Positions 25,859 through 38,800 of a DNA stretch of 64,000 nt are shown here, one piece after another (within the stretch, counting starts at the first letter, position 1; every line of letters begins with the position of its first letter). This DNA comes from Watersipora subatra (lineage: Eukaryota; Bryozoa; Gymnolaemata; Cheilostomatida; Watersiporidae). Under the pieces are notes generated by a model that was given only the letters and a program-made list of their open reading frames with translations, had not been told where the DNA came from and made no database searches. The DNA is taken from contig NC_088714.1 in assembly GCF_963576615.1 (NCBI RefSeq), positions 48,465,272-48,529,271 on the forward strand. The letters are read 5' to 3'. The position numbers and the translations under genes were made by a program.

Positions 25859-26577
25859 TAGTCGTACCCCGACAATCGAGTGCCCAACATACAAGAAAAC
25901 TAAGATATGAGCAGAGTTTCGAGCAAGTTTCTTCCTTTAGATACGAGTAATCTTTGAGATAGGAAAATTTGACCCGGTTCTCAATGGCTGCTATATGGTC
26001 AAGTATGAAAAAGGCCAGTTTTGAGAGCAGCATTACTTGGTCTTTTTCTTTGGACCCGATCAAAAAAGTTTTTAAAGTGTTGGCTAAAATTTACAGCTAA
26101 TGCAAGGCAAAAGGCCCTAAACCAGAAACGAGTAATATAAATTAAAACAAAAAATAAAGTTCAGTAGAAAAATAAAACTTAGCTTTAAGTGTGTGTTTAG
26201 TGAGCCAAATGTATTTTAGTTAAATTCAAAGATCCAGCTATGTAGCGTCACAAGTTTAGGGTACTGAATATGTTACTGACAAGTCTTATTCTTTCTGTCA
26301 GACTGACAGTAGTGCACTTAGTAATGCTACATTTTATTGAAGATTTTAGCAAATAAATATTTATTGGTTACTTTGTTAGCATAAGTACAGATTTAAAATA
26401 ACTAAAGTTGCGGTTTTCTACCGCCGCATCCTGTTTTGGGAGTGTTTCTCATAGTATGGTAATAGATTAATTTGTATTTAGTTATTTTATATAACAAATA
26501 GCGCTTTGAGACATGAGTGAATTGACATACGAGCTCAGTCTCAGAACACATTTAGCTTGTATGTTGAAGTATGGCTG
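25859..26577. mobile_element. pogo-like MITE, second family member
   Basis: The right end read inward is CAGCCATACTTCAACATACA. The left end is TAGTCGTACCCCGACAATCG. Both resemble the ends of the element at 13035-14285, and TA occurs on each side (25857-25858 and 26578-26579). Blocks such as GACATACGAGCTCAGTC recur at 13070 and 51350. No transposase frame is seen. Confidence 0.62.
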
Positions 26578-28162
26578 TAATGCTTTACATGATGCTTTGA
26601 GCCAAAAAAAGTTCATTTTTAGCTAAAACCCAAAAAATTGCTGAATCGACTTTAAAAAACTTGCCCATCACCACATTTTTTCTCAATTTTTTATTCAAGT
26701 AATTTAGGCTGATAGCTGACTATACCGGAAATATTCATGGTCCCCAGGCACAACGGAAGCACTTTTTTCTGTAAACCGTTTGCTTTGAAACATTTTTGTA
26801 TATCTCTGTCCGGGTATACACAATTATATCCAAATGATATATATTGCTATGTTACTTGGTATATTCCATTGGTAGTAATTGATTACCATATATAAGGTGC
26901 ATAAAATATATGGCTTGCTTAATGATAATGAATTATTTCATGCATATTAGAAGCATAGAATGCTGAAAAAAGAGACATAGATTCTTATGCACAACTACAA
27001 GCTGTTATGTTCACCAACATTAGTTGTACCATTTAATCTTAAGATGCTATCTGCATTACCTAAACCAGATGTATTTTCCTAATTCATGAATGTTGAAAAC
27101 TAAAAATGCTTAAAAGCAATCTGTCAGGAAATGTTTCTGACAGATCATGAAATGTTATTATAAGTCTGGTGCTTGGCATCTTAAAACAAATATTGAGATG
27201 ATTTTTTAAGCATTCAATGTCTAATTCTTTAGTCTGACAGATCCATCTGCCATAAAAGAAACAACATCATGCTTTTAGCAAATGATACTTTTAGCTTTTA
27301 GCAATGATGCTTTGCTAAAGCGTGATGTATTGGGACCGAGTACCAATATCTAGGTACATCAGGCTTTTAGTGTACCAAAATCTCTAGTACTGAGATCTTG
27401 TGTCAACTATAGTTGACACAAGATCTCAGTACTAGAGATTTTGGTACACTATAATCAATGATTTTGTGAGATTTTACAAAGCATCACCTAAAGATATCAA
27501 AACTCTAAAGAGATTGTTTAGCTTTTTTGTCAGAAATTTAGTTAATGAAAGACTCAGCAAGTCACCAATAGAAATGATGCTTTGACTGTTTCTGATTACA
27601 GTGAAATACTAAATAGAGAAGCAGCTAGAATATTATTAAGCTATATAGGTCAGTTTGTAGCAAAATTTGTCTGAATGCTCTAAAGCGTCATCAGGTGATC
27701 TAACAAACAAAAAGTAGTAGAAAAAGTTAAGCTGCTAAAAATGCAGGAGTTTAAGAAAACTGGGATATTCAGTGGACAACAGAAAAATAGCATTGAAGCA
27801 TTGCAAGATCAAGCAAGCAGCAATTCCAACATAAAGTAAGTTGGCATCACTAAACACTAGTGCTATATTTTCCACTGTATCTTTTGTATATTTCTATTGT
27901 TGTACCTGTGAATAACACTTTATGAATAGATTGCTGTTAGTACATTAGCAGATGTTCGCTCATTTTAAATATGTTGAATATTGTGACATAAGTCCTCGCT
28001 GCTCATCTCTCCAAATGTATTGTAGTATTATCTGTGAGTCGTTGTATTTACTATAGTGGTCTTTTTATTTAACCATTAAGGTTTATGTAGCATTTTATGT
28101 TGTTCATGCTATTGGCACAAAGCTAGAAGCTTAGTAATGCAATAGGTTGATAAACATTTAAT
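26578..28162. other. Intergenic, 3' of gene B
   Basis: It holds the 82-bp palindrome. A stretch near 27480-27560 reads FYKASPKDIKTLKRLF with further open codons, but has no family match I can name. No gene is supported. Confidence 0.45.
27369..27450. repeat. Perfect 82-bp palindrome
   Basis: Two 41-base arms (outermost AGTGTACCAAAATCTC, innermost GTGTCAACTA) are exact reverse complements with no spacer, centred between 27409 and 27410. No gene or TIR family recognised here explains it. Confidence 0.95.
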
Positions 28163-28168
28163 TTTATT
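28163..28168 (-). promoter_or_regulatory. Possible poly(A) signal of gene B
   Basis: AATAAA on the minus strand lies about 125 bases past the gene B stop codon. The hexamer is common by chance in AT-rich DNA, so this is only a positional suggestion. Confidence 0.3.
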
Positions 28169-28293
28169 TATGGTTGAGTTGCTTTAAAGGTGTTACATTT
28201 AAACCAAAACAGACAAAAATATGATATGTTTCAGAACTAGGTAAACAAAAACAAAAGTTTTGTTGACAACTCGCTGTGCATCACAGTCAAAAA

Positions 28294-28425
28294 TCACTGA
28301 TTTCCCGGATTGCCGTACAACAACTTGACTAAAACATAAAAGCAAGCCCACAAAAAGATCATTATTGCATCAAGGATTAATAACGCAATTCCAACAAGCA
28401 ACTTTTCGTCAAACCTTTCTGCAGC
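28294..28425 (-). CDS. Gene B terminal exon: transmembrane helix and tail
   Basis: Acceptor TTTTTACAG precedes 44 codons ending in TGA. The peptide runs from AAERFDEKLL into the hydrophobic helix VGIALLILDAIMIFLWACFY and ends in a tail LLYGNPGNQ. The tail has no visible tyrosine-based signalling motif, so signalling, if any, would need a partner. Confidence 0.8.
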   Translation of the reverse strand, partial: AAERFDEKLLVGIALLILDAIMIFLWACFYVLVKLLYGNPGNQ

Positions 28426-29791
28426 CTGTAAAAATAAATTGCAGAATTGATACAAAAGAAAACAACAAAAATAGATGTTTTAAAATGGGCAAAAAAGCCT
28501 AGAACTAATTTACTTTCATTTTCCAAGCAGTATTTCTGCAATTACAAAAAAACTGTAAGATGTCTGAAGCTACAAATAGAATAAACAATAATAAACAGCA
28601 CTTAGTTTTCAACAAACTTTTGTTATAACCAACTTGCTTCACACATGAGCACATTGACTGATCGACATGGCTGACTTTTATTACATTTATAAATAACATT
28701 ATCAATACTTTCATTAATTTTTTATTTGTTATTAGTGTCTCCTGACTTGTTTTACATGAAAATAGAACTAAACTTCCTATGCTCTAGTTGATTGGCATGA
28801 CTGATTAAACTATTGAGAATTGATCAATTTTGAAGTGATGTTCACCTCACCTTTGAAAAATCTCTTGTCGGCTAAAAATGAAAATGTTCTAAAATGTTTC
28901 AACTCGTCATAGTTTTGTCAAAATCAGTCAACCTATTGGCTAGAAGACATGCATCTTTACTTCTTGCAACACTACTTGTTAAAAAAATTTGGTATCTGAT
29001 TTTCTTAGTAAATGAAAAATGAACGATATTGGCAAATAAATGGCAGAAAAAAATGAATATATTTGCATTTGCTGAGTTGGCTGCACTACTAGACAAATGT
29101 AAAGACGGCAAATAGTTTGTGTTTTTTGCATAAAGTTTAGTCTTAAAAGTTTACCAGCTAATTGCATTGTTGTAACCTGTAGTGTGTAATAAAATTATAG
29201 TGATACAGGTATGTATAGAGACATGCTACATGTATATTTACAGATGTTGCTGAAATCATACCTCAGTCACAGTTGGAAATGTAGTTTCTGCGAACCTGTA
29301 AAAGTTTGGAGTTTTAGTAAAAACTTCAATGTTTTGATTAGTAACAAATAACTTGAAATTTGATCAAATATAAAACGAAAGATGATTTACATTCCAAAAT
29401 CTTTGTCTGCTAGCTATATAATTTACACAAATACACTATGGATTAACCTGCTTTACCTAAACGAGACAAAAATTTGTAAACTATCATGATCAGATGAACT
29501 TCAGCAACAATAAGTTTTAGGCTATATTTCCAACTTTTTTTCAGAGATTACATAGAAAGATACAATGATTGTTACAAAAAACTGAAATCAAGAGCTACCC
29601 TAAAAGGAAAGACAACTCTTGTTTCCAACAGTTAGAACATAGTATTACTTTAGCTAGCGTGTTACTCTAGCATCAACACTTTATTCAGTTGTTACACAAA
29701 TTGTGTAAATACAATTTTACATGCACTCTTTGATTTTACACAAAACAGTAGAACCTATTCAGTTCTATTGGATACAATGCAATCAGTTGTA

Positions 29792-29848
<57 letters not shown>

Positions 29849-32800
29849 ATAACCACTGGCACATTGCCAACCTTTTTAGGATCTTCTTCATTTTAAACTG
29901 ATCACTCTGCTGAAATCTTTATGTTTGAAAGTTTGCAAACAACCAATACACATCAAAAAATCACTAAAAAGTATAACATTCATTTATAAACAACTAGGAT
30001 TTGCTCAATACATAAATAATCTAAAACTTTCAATACCTTTTGCTCTATCCCTAAGCTAAGGATTGTCAATATAATATAAGTAAACATAATCTTGCCTCAT
30101 GAAGCAATCTGTGTTGGTAACAAGTATTAGCTTAATATATTTGGACTGAAAACATTGCCAACCCACAGTAACGTGTACTATCTAGTAGTGATTGTTCAAC
30201 TCTAGCATACCCAAAGCTCTGTAGGCCTGATACAGCCACATGGATACCACTTTTTCTTCTGCTAATCACCGAGTCATTCAAAAACACTTCTTTGGTCTTT
30301 TTATATTCACCATCACCATTGGTCACTTGACATGAATATTTTCCACCTTCAGTCACTTTGATTTGCGCTTCTGAAGTCGCGTTACTTATCTTAAGTATCT
30401 AAAGAAATAAGTATAATAGGGAATAAGTACCATAACAAAAAAGTACCATAAGGAATAAATAAGCTAATGGATAAACATGATAAGTAATAAAAGCGATTAG
30501 AAATAGATACAAACTTGTAAACATTAAAAACAAAATTCAACTTCTTGTTTTTGATTCTAATCATAGTTTAAACTTGATTAAATAGAACAGTTGAGGCTTA
30601 ACAGTACAGAAACCCCCAACCTGCAAACAACAAGTTAGCCTCAACCTGCAAACAGCAAGTTAGGGCTCAATTCTCAAAAAAGGCCACTGGTGAAGACAAA
30701 ACTGAATTAAATGGATGTGTGGTGACTTTAAGCCACAACCAGTTTACATGAGCTGATTTGCATCCTCTGCCAAAACTAGAGATTTTTTAACACAGAAAAC
30801 ATTATAAGTAGGTAGTTACTTTTCAGGATCTTAATCATCATTAGCTAATGCTTAATTTCAAAAACAGCTAGATAAAGATATCAAGCGGCTCTGTGTTATC
30901 AACACTTTTTTTAGTGTGCCCAGACACAAAAATGTATGGTTAGATTGAGCATCCTTTTTAGCTCAATATTAGCATTGAATAGACCCAGTTGATCTAGTTA
31001 TATCTTATCTTGATTTGTTGATCTTGAAACTTCCAAGTGATGTTTTCTATCTCAATGACTTTAGCATTATTGTAAGACAATAGATGAACGTTTGGCAAAT
31101 CTTTATTGTTTTGTACCTAAACTACAAAAATATTGATTGATGAAATGCAAAGTTTTGCATAACTCGGTGACATATCTAGATTAAATTATAGACAAATTAG
31201 GCAAGTGGCCTAGTGTGAATCAGCTACAGCAGCACTGAAAAAGCTGTTTATCTTTTATGGTTTAAAACAACTATGTCTAAAAACTTATTTCCACCTGAGT
31301 TCCTATTAAAATAATTACATCTCAAAGAGGGTTGATAAAGCAGGTCTATTATAAATCTTTCTCAAAGATGAAACTCAATTGGAATAGGCAGAAAAAAGTA
31401 AAGATACATTCCTAGCTCCTGATTTAATGCACTATTACTAGTGAGAAAACCTTGTACTTGCTACCGATGTCTTCTCATATGTTATTGATGTTGTTTTATT
31501 ACAGCTTGATGGCAATGATATAATTTTAATTTTTCATGGGTCTACAATTCTTAACTAAACTTAAAAGATGTATTCACAAGCTCACCATTCACATGAGTTA
31601 CAAATGTGTTACAAATATATCTACTATAGTGGCCCTCATTCTCATTTGACATTGTTTCAATATCTGATAGGTTTTCCAAAATATACATGTGAATCTAGAG
31701 GTAGAAGTTCTAGAACAAGTTAACAGAGTCATTTTCATTAACCCTATCAGTAAATTTTTTCCAGCGCTGATTGAGACCATCATACTCATCAGAGAAACTT
31801 CTATACACCTATGCACCTGCACCCTGATTATGCTCCTCAGTGTACAAATTTGTGGCTAGCTGTTTGCATTCATTGGTGATATGTTAGATGCTCCTTGCTG
31901 CATTTCCACACAACCTGTTTCTTAGATTATTTTTATTGTGATAGATCTGCGTTTAAAGCTGTTTCGTTGGTAGTACTATCATTGCACTAGCAATATTGTG
32001 TTGGCGGTTAGGTCACCTTTGCTAAGCAACGTATAAAGCTGGTGAAAGTTACCAACCTTAGATAAATGTTGGTAGGCACCACCGTAGAGAGGTTCGGTAC
32101 GCCAGTTAGTTTTCTCACCATCAGGGTGTGATCCTATCATCACACCAATCGAGTAAAATTCATGCAACAACTTATCTATTACGGTCATAGGGGATGCATA
32201 GATTATCATGCTCTGTTCTTTTTGCAATGTCTGCTCTGCACTTTGGAGCCTCTGTTTCCATCATTTTACCAAGTTTAAAGCTAGCAGTACGTAACTTCAA
32301 GTAAAGTGCTCTAAGTATGGTTATCGGCTTGCAAATTACTACATCAGTTTTTGATGGCTTCCTAATCTACCTTATTATGGCTCACTGAGTTTCATATCAC
32401 CGGCAGCCATTGGTTTTTATTGCTGTGACTTCATTCCTGGTATCGAGGCAGCTTCGTAAGACCTGCTGAACTGGCTCCTTATATTTGGAAATGAGCTTGT
32501 AAAGCACTTTGGTTTTATAGTTGACGATGCTTTGCATGATCTTTAAGTACTTGTAACTTTCTTCTATTTACTTGATGATACTACTAAATATTTCCCAACT
32601 ATTTGTAAGCATAGTATGGTCTTTTGAAAGATTAGTTTTTCACACTTTTTAAAAACTGAAGGTCATTTCGATATGCTTGCTGTAGACTGGAGTAAGGTGT
32701 ATTAGCAAACCAAGGTATCTTTCCTTCTTTGCATACCACTTGATGCCATACATATAGAAGAAGTGGTTCATTTTAGTGCCACCCTCAAGCTAGTGTCCAT

Positions 32801-35800
32801 GTTGACCCTCCTCTAGCATATTGTTAAAAGTGTTTACGCATATGCGGATGAGCATCAGTGATAGAGACTCGCATTGATCGATGCCATCCTTGATTTTGAC
32901 ACTCACAAGTTTCTTGCGATTAGCATCCAATTTCGTTTTCTAGGGTGTCCTTGACATTTTAATGAATGCGTCAAAAAAAGAGTAAACGTTATACAACCTT
33001 AGGCACTGAAAGATTCAACTATGGAGAATTATAGGCCTCTTTTAGTCAATCCAAGTCACAGCAGATTTTGTATGCCTTTTCCTGTTGCCTTGACAAACCA
33101 TCTAATCCCCCAAGAACTGATGTTAGGCTTTTCGTGTTTTGTGTACAATTTTTTGATCAACACTGGTCATATCCTGGCTCATGTATTTTTTTAGCCTGTC
33201 TGCAGTCATTATTGAAGACAGTTTCAGGTGGTGGACAAGCATATTATTGGTCTTTAATTCTCAGAAATCAAACAGTGTTATGGGTCTTCCAACACGAGTA
33301 TACCCGTACTCTTGAAAGTCTTTTATAATTAATTATACAATTCTACATGTAGCTGTAAATGTAGTATCATAGTTAAGCTTACTTGTAAAATAATACATGT
33401 ACATATAGTGGTAGTACCAACTTGATATAATTGAATCAAAAAACCATTTTTCATAATATATGCTTATTCCAGGAATATTTCTATTAGTATTTGCCTAAAC
33501 ATCTAAGTGAAGATATTTATAGTAAAAAATCCATTCAATTTAATCAAGAACAAAATTATGGGGCCATTGATTTTTTCATACATTCCAAGACCTTATCAGT
33601 AAATTTATTTTTCGGAAAGCTGTGATTTTTTAATTTAGTTGAAAGTGTACATATTGTAGTTATGCTTTTGGGAGGAAAAATATACAACTGTAATAAAACT
33701 TTCATTTTTTGCATTAAGTAAACATACTGTGGTTTTGAATATAATTCTTAGTATAGAAGGAGGATTTGTCCCATCATGTTCACAAACCAGTGCTGGATAA
33801 CCATCTTCATCAGTTGAGACATACAGCCGCACTTTGTTTGCACCATCTACAGAAATATCAGCTGTATCCACTATTAGTTAGGTAAAATGATAAAAAGCAA
33901 AGCACAGTAAGAGCAGACAATAACCTTTGATATATTACTTAATAGCTTGGCACAGTCTGATGTTTCAAAACAATGGAATGAAAATTTCCAAAGTACATGT
34001 GAATAAAATCAGAAATGCTTATAGCTACCAGTGCTTGCACTAGAAATTCCACTGTCATACAGTCCACGACCAAAGTGATAATGGAAAAAAAGGTACTGTT
34101 GGTTGCTGAAAAAGTAGTTCTCAGCAGGAATTGACAAAGTATAGTGTAAATGAGACTTGTTTGAGATAAAAATGTTCTAGGAATAGCTTGAAAAGCTTGG
34201 TTTAATACAAGAATAAATCACACCTAATCAAGCAAACAATCACACCTAATCTACTACTGTCTCAAACCTGCTTTACAACGATAAAAAAACAATTAATTTA
34301 AGCTGTAGGCCTAACCTACTGTAATGTAGGTAATTTAACAACAACCATAAAGAAATAATTATGTTTATTATAACTCAAACATGCAAAAGTAGAAATAAAA
34401 TAGCAAGCTACTGGGTACTATACACAGTTTGAAAGTTGGTTGCGTTGAATGTAGAATGGTTTTGATAGCGATTTTTAACAGAAAGCAAGTATTAGCCAGC
34501 CAATAGGAGAAATGCAATATTAGAAGTAAAATGCACTTACATGTATATTATTAGAATAACCAATATTATTAGTATAGTAATACAGTAATAATAGAAAACC
34601 AATGAACAATTTTGTTTACATTTAAAAGCGTCATAGCTAACAATATCAAGAAGTATCAAAAAGAATATCCAAACTTAGTAATAGTAATACAGTAATAATA
34701 GAAAACCAATGCACAATTTTGCAGCGATCTTTAACAGAAAGCAAGTACAGGTATGAGCGTTCACGCGTCTGAAAGTTTTCTGCAAACTGGAGCAAAATAA
34801 AAAAAGGTTCTCATCATAAAAGGGCGTTGTAGTTCAGCCCTAGATTGTACATAAGTTGTAAAGAATTTCGGCTAACGTTTTTAAATAATGAAGCCTTCGG
34901 TGATTAGACAAAAACAAGCTGATAAACTGTGTACTACAATTTCGTACCTATAAATCGGTCAACGCCTCAAACGGTCTACGTTTGTTACAAAAACCTTCAA
35001 ATAAATTCGATTACAAGTAAACAATGCCGTAGGCTGGTGAAATGTCTACGTTATTTTTTCGCAAAATGCGCACGACTTGATCGTTATATTCTCTGTTGAC
35101 CGCCATTTCAATTTCCGGTCTTAACTTTTATTAAACCACGCTTTACAAGCATTTTGTGGCAATTTTTGTCTAAATTAATCTGTTTATTTGTGTATAATTC
35201 GATCAGATGGGTGAGTTTTAAGATAATACCGATGGTTTACAAAGACTTGGTAACATAGTTAAATAGGTTTAAATGTGTTTCGTATCGTTATTTTACTTTA
35301 ACCACTTTACAAAATGATGCTTAAATTTGTTGATGAAATTTCTAGACAAGGGTTCGTCTCATTGTTGATGCATAATTTTCGTAAGTTGTGTGCACATGCA
35401 TTTATCATAAAAACTCCCACACTTCGCTCTACTCGTTTGGTCGTGGGAATAGTATAAAAGCACTTTCTAAACCTAACTAGTATTATAGTTTGTGGATTGA
35501 CGAAATACAATTGATACTAAATTTTTATATAATGATAATATACCAAAGTGCTGCACTGGGCTGAAAATCATATCATGTTTTATCAGGCGCTGTAGCAGAG
35601 TGATGATTGTGTAAACCTTTTAATAATTGTGTATCTTTAGAAGGTTTCAAGCAAAAACAAATAAATTGAAATGTTTTAACAAAATTAAGTCTGCAGATGA
35701 AGTACCAGAAAACCAAAACCTATACGCGTGCAGGAGCGCAACGATGTTGGTCAATGAGGCAATTTTTATGGCACAACGATAGCGAATGACGCGGGTGTTC

Positions 35801-38800
35801 ACTTCCGAACAGTGACACTGAATCACGGCAGCATTAGAGCGACGAAACCGTTTCCATGATGGCTTTTTAGTACCACATAGGGGTGCGTTGCTACGTTTTT
35901 GTTGCATAGGGACTTACATGTAGTAAACGTTTATTAATTACTAACTTCTAAAAATCTGTCATGCCAATAAAAGCGTTTTCATCAATATTTGAAACAGAAC
36001 TTTGTAATTTTAATGCCGCTAAAATTGTGTTACTGCTACATGTGTTACACTTGAAAAGGCTACTGATTTGTTTAAAAACAGTTCATTTGAAGATATGTTT
36101 GGCCAAAGTAGGCTCTTTAGGCTTGCCACAACTTCTATCAATTTAGGCATCAATAAAGTTTTCTATTGCTAAATTCGGTATACATACAGCGCAGGTTAAG
36201 TCTTTTGATGGGATAATCAATTGAGTCATCTTCTTTTATATCATAAATCTCTGTCTTATTACGGATGTCACATATCATGTTCTTTCCGTGCAACAGCCGG
36301 TGTACTCTGTTTTGATCTTGTCTGTCTATAAAATGAAAATAGATGTCACACGCAATTTTCGTGATCTACTGATATATATCGATGCTGATTTTTGAAATCA
36401 AGCTCAACCGTCAAAGTATTAGTAGGTACAACATTGCAACCATCAAATGAAAATCTGAGTCTGATAGAACTATGAAAAAGGCGCTAATTGATTGACATTG
36501 GCTTACTTTGTAGCTTTTCAGTGGTAAAGAACTGTAATACATACTGTACTATTTCTTAATGGGCTCAAGTAATGATTTGCGGTGAAAGATTTGTGAGGCC
36601 AAAGTTAGGTGTTGGCCTCAAAAATTTTCCAACACCCAGCTTTGGCCCCAAAAACTAGGTGCTGGAAAATTTCGGAAAATTTGGTGCATCCTCAGCTAGA
36701 AAGATTTTAGATGCACTTATCACGAGATACAGGTTTTCTGAATTTAAGAAATGTCATTTGAGTTTACGCTTGAGAGTTCCTATCTAGCTCAGATGTATTT
36801 TACCTACTAGCAGCATTTAAAGAAGGAATAGTACTTGCCAATTATTCAAAAAGAAATCGACTCGCCTTAACTCGATACCTTTGGTGGCTCTAGACAACTA
36901 GTGGAGAACCTCTAAAATTAATCCTAACACAAAAATACCCAGTTTACTCTGCTGTAATTTAGTATGTAAACAAATTCATAAGAAATTTTGAATGAAAATA
37001 TTCTTATTAAATTGTACGAATCAATATTGATTATGGCACAGTAGTAAAGTTTTTTTTAAGTACTTGTCAAAGGAGACCGCTTTTCCTGATTCAGGAAACA
37101 CTATTTGAAACTAGCTAAAGAATAGTAATGGTAGTCTGAGTCACCATTACCACTAGGAGTTGGGGAATTAAGGAGTGGGAATAGTTACACATTTATGAGG
37201 AAATTCCACTCAGCTAAATCGTTATATGAAGCCTTTACTTTTCTCACAATAGCACTGTAGCCAACTGACTATGTAGCCATATTCCTCATTTGATTGAAGA
37301 CTAAAGTAGTATTACGCTAATGATCATAATCTAGAATGATTGTAAAAGACAGCTTTAGTTGAAGCATGTGTAATAAATCAATAGATTAAAAAACATGATC
37401 TGACTTAAAAATCTGGTCACGCCTCGCTGTTGGCCTTCTTTGACAAACCAGCTTGTGCACCTGTATTTCTGATATACTCGGACACCTGCTACGGTACTGA
37501 TACCTACTACAGTGCCGTAGCAGGTGCTCTGCTACAGTACTATAGTAGGTCCTCTGCTCTGCTGCTCGGATTGCAGTTTTCTGCCTTTTGCTTTTATTGC
37601 TGTAGTCTGCTGTTGTGATGTCCTTAAATTTTTGTAATAAAAAATGGTTTGAAAGCCCCTAAGAAGCTCTCTCCTGTGTGTAATGTGTTTGATTATAGGA
37701 GAAAGTGATGGATTTCTTTTAAGAAATCCGCCAAATCCAAATGGATCAATATTGAAGCCAGATGTTTTAGTTAACAAATGTCAGGCAGCTGTACTGCTTA
37801 ATCATGCAGATCATGAGATTACTAATATATTTAGTCAGTCTGAGTATGAAATTGGCCAAAGCAAAGATGTACTAACTGATTTATTGGAAAAACCCGAGGA
37901 GTACTGTAACATTGAACGCAATAGGCGTTATGAATGGCATGAGCTTTGTTCGATGAATCAAACTGATGATGAGTCTATTGATATGTTTGTCAAACAAAAA
38001 AAAGCGTACGCTGCCAACTGTGAATTTAGTACACTGCGTAATCAAATGCTATTATGTTGTAATGTGTTTGGAAAAGCTGATGGCAAACTAAAAAAAAATT
38101 CTTTAGAGACCTGGCCATTATTGTGCAAAATTCTTTGGATGACATATGTACTGTAAAAATCACACAGCAGCCTATGACTAGATTAGCTTCTGGTGACACA
38201 TCTCTAAGGGCTGTGTAAAACGAGCCCTTGAATCTTGTGTCAACTCTATTCAGTGTGAATGTAAATACTGTGGATACAGCCATACTAAAGGCTTTATTTT
38301 GGCCTATGAAAGAACCTGTAATAACTATGAAGTGAAGAATCACTTTGGAAATGTATGCATCAAACTCAAGAACAACCCTGAGAAACAAAGGAACAATTGG
38401 TTTGTGAGTTCAGTAGATGATGTTTTAAGCAAATAGAATCTTGTCTGCTAAATACGGGATTTTACCAATGAACCTGATCTACAAGCAAGAAGTCATTGAG
38501 GTTTCATTAAAAAATGATTTGGGAACAAAAAAGACAGTATCAATTTGGACAAACTGCTTTAATACTGTATGGGTACAGCCTGTTTGAAAATCAATAATGT
38601 TGGTGAAGTACAGTCCAAGTGTGAACTTGGATACCCAATGTTCACACTTGGGTGCCCAAGTGTGGATCACAACAGTATAAGCCATGAAGTACACTTTGGA
38701 GCAGTTGATGAAAACCTATTCCCTATTTTAGGCCTGAAATCTCCTGAGCTGTTTGGATCTATCTGCTGTGTAGATAAGGTGAAATGTGATGTTTCAATTT

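Noticed and set aside
27369..27450. A microRNA precursor
   Set aside because: The hairpin is perfectly paired with no loop or mismatches, unlike animal miRNA precursors.
35206..35216. First exon ATGG followed by GTGAGT on the plus strand
   Set aside because: The context is suggestive, but no downstream exon or peptide supports it.
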